In this document: one piece after another, positions 37,075 through 49,740 of the stretch | Layout: the number at the start of each line of letters is the position of its first letter | How positions within the stretch are numbered: the first letter of the stretch is position 1 | Origin: Pseudoscleropodium purum | Taxonomy: Eukaryota > Streptophyta > Bryopsida > Hypnales > Brachytheciaceae | NCBI GenBank assembly: GCA_963969395.1 | Contig: OZ017799.1 | Coordinates: 12,278,501 to 12,342,500 of the forward strand | Direction of reading: 5' to 3' | Length of the DNA stretch: 64,000 bases | Position numbers and translations under genes: made by a program | Notes under the pieces: generated by a model | What the model was told of the DNA's origin: nothing | Database searches by the model: none | What the model saw: the letters and a program-made list of their open reading frames with translations, nothing else

Positions 37075-38429
37075 GTGACTTATCTAAACTAGATATGCGA
37101 TTGCTTCAAGCCTCCTAGTAATCCCTAAAACTTCTTAGTGCCTCCTAAAAACTCTTACAATAGTTTCTTGTAAAGAAACTTCAAATGTATTGATAGTATA
37201 TGTTGATGGAAAAATAGTAAAAACTTCAATCTTGCCAATACAAGTCTTAAAGCATAGTTGTTAAGCTTTATATTATATTATTAAAAATTACCTTTGAATT
37301 GTGTATGTTGCATACTCTTGCCCTTCTAAATTGTGATGGGATTTCTTGTGTTGGTTAAGGTATACAATCTATTTTCAACCATGTTAAGTATTTTAGCATA
37401 TGTCCAATTGATTGATGGCAAGGGGGAATAATTTTCTAGAGTTAGAGAATATAAATATGAAGATTGCTTTATTTTTTGCTAATTTTCCATCAAGTTTGGA
37501 ATTAGTAGAAATTAAGGAAGTGTATATTAGGGTTTGACTTGTTTTCAATCTATAGGTAAACTTATTTCCAAGAAGAGCTAAACAAAAAACTAGTCTTAGC
37601 AATGTCCTTAGGTGTCAATGTTTTATTTGTCAAACAATAATGAAGGCCATGGTTGAAATTGTATTCCTCTCATTCATGAAAATAGGTCACTCTATCTTGT
37701 GTTAAAAGGGCCTTGGTTAGAAATAGATCATACACCATATGAAATCATTAGAGGATATTCTAGGATTTGGGAGGGCCGTTTCAAGTAGCTACCTCCTGGA
37801 GTTCCCCCCGTAGTGAAGAGAATGCCACGTTGTTAGAAAAAAAATTGAAATTTCTCAAATGAAAACAAAGTTGAATTTTTTTTTAAAATGACATGGTAGT
37901 CACTTCACCACATTAGGTAGTAGGTTTTGGCTAGTTCACAAGGTCAGAGAAGAGCTAGGAACTTGCAGCCCTGATGGACCCTAGAAAATTCTCTAATGAT
38001 TGCACACTTATAGTGATAGTCTTCTTGGACAGTCCAGGATTTTAGGAAGAGTTGATAGGTATTACACATTTATGATTTGGGTCTTCTTGGATAGTCATGG
38101 TGTTTATTAGGAAAGTTGATAGGTATTGCACAATCACATGATTGTTTTCTTGGATGGTTGTGGGATTTTTTGATTGGTAGATATTGCACAATCTTATTCT
38201 TTTATTACATTGAATTATTGTATTGTTAACAATTGCCTACAAAAAACATGATTGAATAAAATTAATTATTATTATTTTTTTAACATTTTAAGGGTCCTTG
38301 TTTGACATTGAAATAATAAAAAATCCTTCTATTTTTTGCACTATTTATTGGAATAACCTTCAACTAACCTTTATGTATCTATAGATTAGAATGATTAGCA
38401 TCCATCCTAAAAAATTTATGCAAAAATTT
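37075..38429. other. AT-rich intergenic stretch with a small minisatellite
   Basis: No gene seen. At 38001-38184 there are three diverged tandem units of 58-64 bp, sharing 'gtcttcttgga' and 'gttgataggtatt' with each unit starting near 'cacatttat'. Confidence 0.45.
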
Positions 38430-39808
38430 CAAATTATGAAGTCAACAAGGTTTGCTTAAGTTCTCACAAATTCAGAGTAGGCTCTTTAGTCTTTTAGACA
38501 TTAAAATAACCACCACAAATTGTTTGGGAATATTAGCCTACTCTAAAAATGCACCCCGATAGCAATTTTGTGGATTTCAAATGTTCAAGGAATATTTTAC
38601 GAATTGTCAGCATGATAAAACATAGGATATAGTTTTCCAGTACTATACATTGCTAAACTCCCCTTGAATGGATTCCTTTCAATTGAAGTATGAAATATCT
38701 CTCCTCTTATAGAATGCTTGCTTTTGAAAGTGTAGTGGTGGTTTTGAGAAATGGAAGTGTTCATCTGAGACAATTCATTTTTAAGGTGTTGGAGAATCAA
38801 AAGTGTTGACAATTGGATGTGCTTACCTTATCTTGGATACATGTTTGATATTTCTACTCATGGTTCTATTTGCATTCCTTCCATGGTTGCAATGGTAATC
38901 CAAAATTGTCCTATCACAAGTAATGAATGAATGAACCTTTTGCATTGCCATATGTGCATAGTGGAGTTCCTTGACGATATAAAACCCCAACTCTTTCAAC
39001 CAAACCCCAACTCTTTCAACCCCAATTCCATGCTCAAAAGGGCATAATTTTTTAAGGTAGGGTGCTCTCAAAAGGTGCCCTTGCTCTAAAAGTGCCCTTC
39101 AACGCAAAGGTACATTTTTTCCTCACTGTACCAATCAGTTCTTCAAAGGCTGCTTTCAGAGCAGACTACCCTAGACTACAACTCGGCTTTCCATTTTACA
39201 CTACACCCGAATGCAAGAGCGCACCAACAAGGCGGAGTGCGCGAAGCGGGTTCGCAACGATGGGTTCCGACTTCCAAGCCAAAGATCGATCTATGGTGGA
39301 GCCTGCAATCTTGGTTTGCAACGATGCCAGGTTTCCAAGCAAAGATGGCGGAGACTGCCATGTGGGTTTGCAATTAAAGATGCAGGTTATTTAAGATTCT
39401 GAACGGACCGTGCACACGCTTTTTTCGTGGTGGCGATGGTTTTGAAGTACTTTCCTGCCTGCCTGCCTGCCTGTGACGTCACGGAGTGTTCAGCCTTTTT
39501 CTTTTGTCTGTTGCTGGGGTACGTGCGTCGGGAGCGACTGAACAGGACGGACCGAGAGCAGGCGGGCATGTGCGGACCGAGCGCAGGCGGGCATAAGATA
39601 CTGAAAGCTTATGAGAGGCGAGCACTAAGTTCCTGAGGCGCACTGCAGGCATCGCCAGGCGTAACTTGCCATCGTCGGCCGCCCTTGGCTTCCAATTGTG
39701 CAGAACGGAAGTTAAGGGAACTCTCCGACACGTCCGTGGCAGGAGAGTTCCTCATGAGACATCATGCATTGGTCATGAACTCACCAGGTGGACTTCAGCA
39801 ACTCAGGT
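38430..39808. repeat. 1.38-kb duplicated block, copy 1
   Basis: Nearly identical to 44087-45465 at a constant offset of 5657, with only scattered substitutions and no length difference seen. The right half (about 39195-39808) is a diverged copy of the elongase 5' flank (30596-31065) and includes a (CCTG)5 microsatellite at 39461-39481. Short frames in both copies are identical because the DNA is, not because of coding constraint. No terminal repeats or target duplication found at the borders. Confidence 0.8.
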
Positions 39809-42743
39809 TCGACTTTAACATTTTAGCTTTGAAAAATCACAGAAAATTCACTTCTTTTTTAAACATTCATTTTCATTCTTTTTATGAATGACCTCCCTCA
39901 AAATTTCCAATCTCTAAAAAAATATGGAAATTGACAAATAGCTTCTCCAAAATACCTAGATAGCAAATCTCTATGGTGATGGGCAATTCTACCCTAGCTC
40001 TTCTACAGAAAGTACTATGGACAGTTGCCAAAGGCCATCAGCTACACTCCAATCCAAGGTGCGGCTCTCTCTTGAATGGGGCTTCATAATGTGGGGCTCA
40101 TGCAAGTAACTTAACACTCATGCCTATCTGAAGAATTTATCATTACCTTACCCTCAATGGTATCCAAATTAAGAAAACAAACTTTAAAGTAAACTAAACA
40201 CTAGTTGATCATGCCCAATATCCAACTTGTAGGGTGTGCTATTTCCAACCTTAGGTTAGAACTCAAGTTTGGAATTTGTTTTTTTTGTCTTTTTCAAGGT
40301 TGGGATTAGTAGGGAGATGATACATGTCCCAAAGTAGTGAGCACAAAAGTAGAAAGGAGTGAAGAAAAAAGGAGTTTTTGACTTATTGGAATTGGAAAAC
40401 TCTAGACATTGGCTATTGGTGAAGTGCACTTTTTGGCTCCCCAAATTCACAGAAATTTCAATATTGGGTATAAAATTCTGAAAAATTCGCAATCCCCATA
40501 TTTCCTATATTTCAACATGAGAAAAATCTTTCCACCATGTTATATTGCTCACGATTTGCTCCGAAATTGCTTAAATAATCAGCTACTAGGGTGTTTATCT
40601 TATATATTGAATCTTATAATTAGGCATGGCCTCAAATAATCAACACCAATACATATAGTATTCTTGGTTTGGAATATATTTATCTTAACCCTTTAACATC
40701 ATTGACAAAAAAATAAAATGGCCTTCATACAATTTTCAATTTTCTGATAAAAAGAAACAATGATAATTTCTTTGGGAGGGATTTTTTTGAACTATATAAG
40801 GTAGATGTGCCAATGATTGCAAAAGCAAACTTTGAAACCTTCTTCTACGCAAAATTGAAGTTCATTTTCTTTGAAATTTGATGCTTACAATCTATGTCAA
40901 ATGCAAACTTGCAAAATAATGAACTCAAGCTATGAAACCAAATATATATCCAAAGCAATTGCACATTATGCGAGCAAAGGTTTGACTTTGATAGAAAAAA
41001 ATGTCCTACAACCCTTCACCACACAACGTACAGTGGTTGGACAGTTCCCTTTGTATTCCCTTTGTAAACGACAATGTTCCAAGTTTTGAGAACTATGCGT
41101 TGCATGTCCAATCTATGTTCAATTAATGGCGCATCTACCCTGCATCATGAAGTGTAGTCTTCATACAAAAAATTAAACCCAACATAAAATTGTAAAGTAA
41201 ATAAATAAATATTTAATTTTTTAATTGAGGAATGTGTGTCATGTTACTAGATTTCAAGTTTAATTGTAGATTTTAAGGTAAAATGTATTTTCAATATCAA
41301 TTTGGGCAACTAAAAAGGTATTTTATTTTTATTTATTTATTTAATCCAATAGTAAGATCATTTAGCTTATTCATTGAAATGCATTGCCTTAAAAAATTTA
41401 AGTCATAAACCTCACGAGTTACAAGATATTTACCTTTACACTTTGCAAAAAAGCTTTTTTATGACTTTGTACTCAAAAAGTATATCTTTCAATTATTTTC
41501 TAGCAAAATGCATTTGCTTCGGTGCTTCACATCTTGTGTAAGCTAATGATTTGCTTTGACATTTAGTTGAAAATCCAATTGTGGGATTTAAAAATTGGGA
41601 TTGCAATTCCTTGTTGAAAATTGATTAAATCCTTTCAAATATTCCTTAGTCATTACGGGTTAATACATACAATTATATCGTTACAATTTTTTTTTAAGCT
41701 TTACTATGGAGAGATGAGGTTTATTACCAAGGGAATCAACCAAAAATAATCATAATTCAAGATTAATATGTATATCCTTCATTTTTGCAATTTATTTGAA
41801 AATCAATCATTAGATATTTTTAGTTGTCAATGTCCATATTAAGTTAAAGTATACCAAAACTAAGAAATACAACATTATGAATTTTTGATTCACTAACACA
41901 TCTCAAATTTCAAATTCTATTTGTGACATAAAAGTCTACTATTTCATTGAAAGTCTTTTGTAATACCTCACTAAAAGATATAATATTTTGAAATTCTTAT
42001 GGAGGCATTTTAATGAAAGTAGATAATGATATCTCATTAGAGAGGTTAATTTTATTGAGAGAAAAATGGATATTTCTAAAAATACTTGATGTTGGATGTA
42101 AAATATTTTTCCTAATGTAAACCAAGTCAATAGATTATTTTTCTTGAAAAAGATAGCAAACTTCTAGTCTATAAACTTATATGTTAGAATTGTTTTATAG
42201 AAATGGAATGGTTAAAGATTCTTTATCCCCTTAAGGTTTTTGACTATGTTTTTACCAAAAATGTTCTAAAACATCCATTTATAGTATAAATATCAAATTT
42301 TACGAAAAAAAATACTTTGGGATGAATTTAACAATAGGATCTTGTGCTAAGATGGTTTGAAAAAGATGTGGAAAAGATTTCTACAATGTAGATTGCAAGA
42401 TATTAGCATTCAATTGACAATAAAACTTTTGGAGGCCCTACAAAAAACCATGTAGCTTGTACTTCACAAGGTTGCATTTGTATAAAAAAAATGTTTAAAA
42501 TGGTAGTGCTTCTTTACATTCTTTATTCAAGGCAAGTTGTCTACATGCTTGAAAAGTCCAAATCATTTGAAATTGTACAACATATAGGAAAAAAATAGTA
42601 AGTAGAAAATGATTCAAAATATTAAATTGTTAAGAATATAGTTATGGAATGGAAACATGCCAATCCAATGGATGTAATGTTGTAATAAGCAATCTTCAAC
42701 CAATATTTTTATTTTTATTTCAAAAATATTGAAAATTGAGTTA
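39809..42743. other. AT-rich intergenic DNA
   Basis: No recognisable gene. From about 42225 the sequence belongs to the TTAA-ended family: a terminus-like 'tccccttaaggtttttgac', and 42300-42430 resembles 59400-59550 (shared 'aggatcttgt' and 'aaaagatgtggaa'). Confidence 0.4.
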
Positions 42744-42751
42744 AATAAAGG

Positions 42752-42996
42752 CAGGGTTGACAGGACGGTCGGACGTCTGGGACGTCCGGACGCGGACGTT
42801 GTGTCCGCAGCGTCCGTTGATATTCACGAATGCCGTCCGCCCGTCTGCCCTGTCCGCCCCGCCCGTCCGCCTTGTCCCGCCCCGCCTGTCCGCCTTCCGA
42901 CGGTGGGAGGGACGTTGCATCCGCTGGCGTCCGTGAGGACGGATGTCCGAGTTACGGACGCTATTTTGGGGCGGACGTATTGATTTGTCAACCCTG
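42752..42996. mobile_element. hAT MITE, 245 bp, perfect 8-bp TSD AATAAAGG
   Basis: The TIR CAGGGTTGACA (42752-42762) is matched by its exact complement TGTCAACCCTG (42986-42996). The flanks are AATAAAGG at 42744-42751 and again at 42997-43004. An 8-bp duplication and a CAGGG terminus indicate the hAT superfamily. The interior is almost wholly CGTCCG-type GC-rich repeat in an AT-rich setting. The first 80 bp closely match the left end of the kinase/transposase element at 56362, so this is an internal-deletion derivative of that family. A related empty site lies near 36727. Confidence 0.9.
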
Positions 42997-43435
42997 AATA
43001 AAGGATTTTCAAAGCTTATTTTAGAGTAGAGATTACATAAATATTCACAAACTCCTCATAACTTTCATCTTATTTACTATGAGAAACCCATAATTTTGTG
43101 ACATCAGACCATAAATGTGGCATGTTTTGGAGGACAAGAGGATGTTGGAGACTTAGGGTAGTGGGTGGTAGAATTGCCTTGGATGTCATAGAGATTGTAT
43201 AGATGTTAGTAGGAAAACATTTGGATGTTGGGAAAAAAAAGTACGTTTAGTGACACATCCAATAAACTATCAACATGTTTTTTGTGATGTCTAAAAAAAA
43301 TGTGATAATGTCACATCAACAAGGGTATTTTTGAAATAAATAAATAAATGACACTTGACATGGATTCTAATGAGGAGGACGCCAACACACTTTGACACCA
43401 TTTCAAAATTTAAAAACTATTGTTTTAAACATCAA

Positions 43436-43817
43436 TTAAAACATCAACTAAGACATCCAAATGTTTTCTTAAACATCAATTGAAACAACATTGTGTTCAT
43501 GTTTAATAAAATATTTTTCATACAATTCCAAAGTTTTACAAATCCCATATGGTTTATTTTCCCTCTTACCACCCCACTTGTATAAATAATTTGTTTTCTC
43601 ATGTCAATATATTCACAATAGGTGACTTTTAAAGCCAAATACAACATATTATGTATAACATATGTGCATATATATATAGAGAGAGAGATACATGAAGTAT
43701 ATAATATACATATTGCGTATGATATACAATATATGGCGGATTGTGTATCGACTATTGTATATAATATACGTCTAAATTGATGTTGCAAATGTTTGGACAT
43801 CTAAGTTGATGTTTTAA
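43436..43817. mobile_element. TTAA-bounded MITE, 382 bp
   Basis: The left end TTAAAACATCAACT and its complement at the right end (AGTTGATGTTTTAA) are perfect. Beyond them the arms keep pairing with few mismatches through TCCAAA. The right-hand TTAA is shared with a TTAACCCCTAAAGGACC terminus that starts at 43814, so one element appears to abut or have inserted at the end of another. Confidence 0.55.
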
Positions 43818-44086
43818 CCCCTAAAGGACCAAACTATGTTTTTTGACAATATAGCGATTTTAGGTAGCTCATTGCAAATGGACTTTTTATTCTTTTTTGC
43901 TGAAATTTTCACAAAACATGTGCCCAAAGAGTAGCTTTAAGGCCCAAAAATTTTCATAACTTTCAACTACATGGTTCAAAAGTTATTGCTTAAAAAATCA
44001 CTTTTTTCAAGAATAAAAATTTGAAAATGATCCTCCAGATTTATATATATATATGGAAAACTTTAAATCATTCCATTTTGATTTAC
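43814..44086. repeat. TTAACCCC-family terminus fragment
   Basis: Starts TTAACCCCTAAAGGACCAA and continues with 'atatagcgattttaggtagctc', which is found complemented at 37010-37035. It is cut off on the right by the start of the duplicated block at 44087. Confidence 0.5.
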
Positions 44087-45465
44087 AAAATTATGAAGTC
44101 AACGAGGTTTGCTTAAGTTCTCACAAATTCAAAGTAGGCTCTTTAGTCTTTTAGATATTGAAATAACCACCACAAATTGTTTGGGAATATTAGCCTACTC
44201 TAAAAATGCACCCCGATAGCAATTTTGTAGATTTCAAATGTTCAAGGAATATTTTACGAATTGTCAGCATGATAAAACATAGGATATAGTTTTCCAGTAC
44301 TATACATTGCTAAACTCCCCTTGAATGGATTCCTTTCAATTGAAGTATGAAATATCTCTCCTCTTATAGAATGCTTGCTTTTGAAAGTGTAGTGGTGGTT
44401 TTGAGAAATGGAAGTGTTCATCTGAGACAATTCATTTTTAAGGTGTTGGAGAATCAAAAGTGTTGACAATTGGATGTGCTTACCTTATCTTGGATACATG
44501 TTTGATATTTCTACACATGGTTCTATTTGCATTCCTTCCATGGTTGCAATGGTAATCCAAAATTGTCCTATCACAAGTAATGAATGAATGAACCTTTTGC
44601 ATTGCCATATGTGCATAGTGGAGTTCCTTGACGATATAAAACCCCAACTCTTTCAACCAAACCCCAACTCTTTCAACCCCAATTCCATGCTCAAAAGGGC
44701 ATAATTTTTTAAGGTAGGGTGCTCTCAAAAGGTGCCCTTGCTCTAAAAGTGCCCTTCAACGCAAAGGTACATTTTTTCCTCACTGTACCAATCAGTTCTT
44801 CAAAGGCTGCTTTCAGAGCAGACTACCCTAGACTACAACTCGGCTTTCCATTTTACACTACACCCGAATGCAAGAGCGCACCAACAAGGCGGAGTGCGCG
44901 AAGCGGGTTCGCAACGATGGGTTCCGACTTCCAAGCCAAAGATCGATCTATGGTGGAGCCTGCAATCTTGGTTTGCAACGATGCCAGGTTTCCAAGCAAA
45001 GATGGCGGAGACTGCCATGTGGGTTTGCAATTAAAGATGCAGGTTATTTAAGATTCTGAACGGACCGTGCACACGCTTTTTTCGTGGTGGCGATGGTTTT
45101 GAAGTACTTTCCTGCCTGCCTGCCTGCCTGTGACGTCACGGAGTGTTCAGCCTTTTTCTTTTGTCTGTTGCTGGGGTACGTGCGTCGGGAGCGACTGAAC
45201 AGGACGGACCGAGAGCAGGCGGGCATGTGCGGACCGAGCGCAGGCGGGCATAAGATACTGAAAGCTTATGAGAGGCGAGCACTAAGTTCCTGAGGCGCAG
45301 TGCAGGCATCGCCAGGCGTAACTTGCCATCGTCGGCCGCCCTTGGCCTCCAATTGTGCAGAACGGAAGTTAAGGGAACCCTCTGACACGTCCGTGGCTGG
45401 AGAGTTCCTCATGAGACATCATGCATCGGTCATGAACTCACCAGGTGGACTTCTGCAACTCAGGT
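44087..45465. repeat. 1.38-kb duplicated block, copy 2
   Basis: Partner of 38430-39808. It contains the same relocated elongase 5' flank (about 44852-45465) and the (CCTG)5 run at 45118-45138. After 45465 the two copies diverge abruptly. 45466-45965 shows no gene; it has a 21-bp direct repeat ('gaaggcatcctccaaagt') near 45805-45860. Confidence 0.8.
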
Positions 45466-45965
45466 GTGAAAAGAGAAGGTCTTCACCAGTAGCTTGACTT
45501 TCAACGAGTGTTTTTTGCATTTTTTTTAATCCAAAAATTCACATAGTGCAAAAATAAATGGTTTTCACGGTCAACAGTCCATTGTTTAAGTGCTAACGTC
45601 GTTTCCATTGGAACTTGAAACTAGAACCCACTTCCCTGGATTTGCAAATGGATTAATAATCCTAGAAGGAAGGGCTACTTACCGTAGATGGATCTTGGCC
45701 TCGAAGCTTGGAACCGTGAAATTGGAATGACACCGAATTTGCAAGGAGTGAGAGCGTGGTTGGAGAGGGTAAGCTTCAACTTACTTTAGAAGCCACCTTC
45801 TAGAGTGCAAGCACTGAAGGCATCCTCCAAAGTGAAGGCATCCTCCAAAGTGAAGGCATTGTAGTTGAGCGTGGAGTGGATGCCGGAGGGGTGGTTGGAG
45901 GTCTTGTATCTTGCCGCCCTACAATGGAAACCACTTCGTGCTCTCTAGTTCGGAGCTCTCATGTT

Positions 45966-46619
45966 TTAACCCCTAAATGCCCAAGGCATCAAATTTTGGT
46001 ATTGATAATACTTTGAAGTCAAATAAAACCTAACCAAATTGTTATTTTTAGTATTTTAGATATTTGAATTTTTTTTGAAGTCTAAATTTAGCATCACAAA
46101 TCTGATTTGAAAATGATTGGTTATGATTTTTCTATTTAAGATTTGGTGAAAGGGTGTCCATTGCAATATTGACTTTCCATATCGTTGAGAGCTCTTGGAA
46201 GCGAGCCTCAAATCACATTAAACCTCATAGAATAATTCACATTAGAAATTCATTTAAAAAAATTTAAGAAGAGATTTTCACAAGTTGTGAATTGTTTGAT
46301 CGGGATTATATATTTTACATCCTTTAATTCATATTTTTTTATGACCAATTTTTGAGATTTGACATGTGAAAGGAAGATTGAAAGACTTCAAATCACTTTC
46401 ACAATTTTAACACCTTCACACTCAAATATTATAATCTTTCAATTTGTGAGTGATATTGTTGAGTTTTCTTTTCCTTTGTGATTTCTCACATATCTAGTTT
46501 GAATTTGTATGATTACAATTCCAAAAAAATGGATACAACTTATCGAAATGTTGATTTTTTGTTCAATTTAGGACAATTTATGAGAAGCTCAAAGAAAGCC
46601 TTTGACATTTAGGGGTTCA
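45966..46619. mobile_element. TTAA-ended non-autonomous element, about 0.65 kb
   Basis: The left terminus TTAACCCCTAAATGCCCAAG and the complement of the right terminus, TGAACCCCTAAATGTCAAAG, pair over 20 bases with four mismatches. TTAA on the left is matched by TTCA on the right. The flanking DNA to the right resumes R1-like sequence. No coding frame. Confidence 0.5.
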
Positions 46620-46629
46620 TGGAAACATG

Positions 46630-47285
46630 CACTGAGAGAGCCTTAACTTACAGTAGGGGTTTGGTGGGGCTTGCATGACTTGCTTGGTAAGCTTTGAGCA
46701 TTGGAAATCCAACTTTCGAATGACAAATGTCCATGTGGATTTGGAACTAGAAAACTGTCGTCCATTAAGTTTTCTTGGATTAGATTCGCTTTAGTGGACT
46801 TCCATGATATTTGCACTTCTATATGAGTAGGAAAAAATGACATTTTGGAGGTAGCTTTGTCTTGTTGTCAAATTGATAGCAACGAAAACGTTCAAGGCAA
46901 TTGTTGAAATTAGTTTTACAAATGTTAGAAACTTATTTTGCCCGCTTTTTATGGGCCTTTCTCTATAATCTTGCCAACAAATGAATGTTGATTTTTCCTT
47001 GGCAAATATTTTAGACTTCTATGTAGAGTTCCAAAATATATTTTGTCTTTTTTGCATAGTTTAGCCAATTTTGGTTCATAGAAATCTACCTGACTTGTCA
47101 AATTTTCTTACAGTCTTTTAATTGGTGTAAAATTAGAAGCTATGATTACTATCAATTTTAGCGCATCAAAAAATCTCATTAAATAAACATAATAAAATTT
47201 AGAATTGAAAATTGGACAAACTAAATAGTGTCCATTGAAAACTAGCTAAAAGACTAAAAAATTGATGTTCCACTCAATATTATGC
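46630..47285 (+). repeat. R1, copy B (first part)
   Basis: Diverged relative of 31480-32150 and then, after skipping the R2 insertion, of 33790-33972. Words shared in order include 'caaatgtccatgtgga'-like, 'agtggacttccatgat', 'gtagagttc' and 'ggtgtaaaattaga'. Confidence 0.6.
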
Positions 47286-48211
47286 TTAACCCCTAAAGGA
47301 CCAAGCTGCACTTTTGGGCTACATGAAAATTTCGGCAGGTGTGTGTGACTAGTGATTTTCATATTTTTGACCCAAATTTTAATAGAAGGTGTCGACAAGG
47401 AATATCTTTTGTATGCACTAAATTTTATGACATTTGAAAATAGGAGTCCAAAGTTATAGCCAAAAATGTTATTTTTTTTCCATTAATGGGCAGTTTGGGT
47501 AGATAAAAGAAAATCATTTTTTGAGAAACAAAAATTTGAAATTATTTTTTTAGAGTTGCATGTACATGAATAGCTTTGAATCTTTCCGTTTTGATCAATA
47601 AGTCAAAGTTTTTGAGAGCTTTTTTGTTTGTGGGTAGTTATGGATTCTCTACTCTAAAATAAACTTTGAAGTCTATTATCTTATTCAATTTTCAATATTT
47701 TTGAAAAAGAAAATTATAGAATGGAGATTGTTTATTACAACATTATAACTATTGGAATTGGCATAATTTAAATTCAATAATTTAATTCTTAAAAATTTAG
47801 TATTTTGAATCATTCTCTACTATTATCTATTTACTATTTTTTCCCTATGTGTTGTACAATTCCAAATGATTTGGAAATTTTCAAGAATATTGACAACTTG
47901 TCTAGGAAAAATAATCCAAATAAGCACCACCATTTTGGACATTTTTCTGTAGAAAAGTGAGCTCATGCAATGCAGTTGTCTTGTTTTTTGTAGGGCCGAA
48001 AAAATGATTTTAGCAAATTTGAATGCTTATATCTTGCAATCCACATGGTGCAAATCTCTGAAGTTTTATCCACATGTTCTAAAGTTGTCATACTATAAGA
48101 TCCTATGGTGACATGTGTCAAACAATATTTTAAAATTTGTTACTTGTACTAAAAATGGCAATTTTTGAGCATTTTGGGTGAAAATATAGTTAAAGAAACT
48201 TTAGGGGTTAA
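47286..48211. mobile_element. TTAA-ended non-autonomous element, 926 bp, with empty site
   Basis: The termini are TTAACCCCTAAAG (47286-47298) and its exact complement CTTTAGGGGTTAA (48199-48211). The related DNA at 33973-33976 has a single uninterrupted TTAA at the same place, with matching flanks on both sides. This shows insertion at TTAA with duplication of TTAA. No transposase frame. TTAA duplication with C-rich termini points to the piggyBac superfamily; this assignment is inference. Confidence 0.75.
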
Positions 48212-49740
48212 TAAGGCAATTGTACTTCAAATTTTGAATTACAATTTAAGTTTATTACTTGCATTCTTTCCTTGCAATAAAACTACCTAATTGTAATAGT
48301 TTTTGAGGTCCCACTATCTTATGAATGGTATTTTAACTCCTAGAGTTGTTTGATGTTTTGAGGCTTAAAATTGCTTAAAAAGAAATACTCATCCCCCAAA
48401 CAAGGCTAAAATCTTCATATTTATTTACAAATACAAGTTTGATGGGATATTTTAGTTAAGTTTTTCAAATACGCCCTCCCAAAATTTTAGAATGAATATC
48501 TCCACTATTTGTAAGTTCAAAGTACGAAAACTTCAAAAATAGGCATTTCTAGCTTTTCCCGAAGGTGAAGTTTTGTCTTTCATAACAAATACATATGCCC
48601 CATAACTTGTGTATTTTGATCAATATGTTGGAGAATGGCATGGAAATGCATGTAAGAAATTGAAACAAAAAACTTTCCTATTCATATTTTCAAAAATTAT
48701 CAAATGGTAGGCAGTATAAAATGAAAGAGAAAAATAAATCCCAAACAACATTTACAGACAATGAGAATTGTTGGTCTCAATGGCAAAAATATTCTAGTAA
48801 AAATTGGTATTATTTATTTATTTATTTGAAAATTTTCAAATTGAATTCAAAAACAAACTTTATAAGTCTTTTTATACCTTAACCCTTAAAATTTTTTGAC
48901 TATGTTTCACCAAAAAATGCTCAAAATGGGCCATTTTCATGGTAAAGACCCCCAAAACGACCAAAGAAATCTCGTCGCATCTCATTGTACAATTTAGTGA
49001 TAGAAGAATTTATAACAACGTAGGGGGGCATCCAAAATCTAAGCAAAAAATATTTGGAGAGGCTTTTGCACAAGTCCATTTCATTTTTTTGCTTGGATTT
49101 CTTTGTGATAGAGTTGGCTACATATTCAAAAGAAATTATAACATTTCAATTTGTCAAATATATACCAAAAAATTTCAAAAGGGAACTAGCTTCAAGAAAA
49201 TTCTCATATAAAGTTTTTTTTTTCAATAATTACTGGCTTGCACATATAGTAATCTCTTCAAAATGTGAATTGTGGAGTTTTAGGTTTAGCTAATCCTAGA
49301 AGAAAAAAAAAATTGCCCAAAATTTGTGGCTTTGGCAAGTTCGATCAATTTATAGCTTGAAATACCTAAGTTGAATTTAAGGGCAATTGGACATAAGGAG
49401 GCCAAGTTAGAATTTTCTATGCCTAATTCATTATGGATCATTGACAATGGATAAATTATCCACATGACATGCATCTCTTAAGGTATTTTATCACTCTCTA
49501 AGCATGCTTGTAGAATTCTTCATGGTATGAGAGCTTCAATTCTAGTCCTAAAATGTATGTGTGCAACCTCCTTAAACCACCTTAATAATGAGCTCAAGTA
49601 TTCTCTTAGAATGGGAGACCAAAAATCATTTAGCTCTATTCAAATCTCACCATGCAAAAGGAAAATTGCTCCTTATCTTCTAGGAACCAATACTAGTATA
49701 CTATTAAGGTAGATAGAGTAGTTCTAAGGGCAACCACGGC
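48212..49740 (+). repeat. R1, copy B (second part) and flanking AT-rich DNA
   Basis: 48212-48878 matches 33977-34860 in order. At 48879 a diverged TTAACCC terminus (TTAACCCTTAAAATTTTTTG) begins another fragment of the TTAA family. 49290-49740 shows no gene. Confidence 0.45.

Noticed and set aside
39062..39394. Identical 110-codon frames here and at 44719-45051
   Set aside because: Identity follows from duplication of the whole block, including non-coding DNA; composition matches a relocated promoter region.
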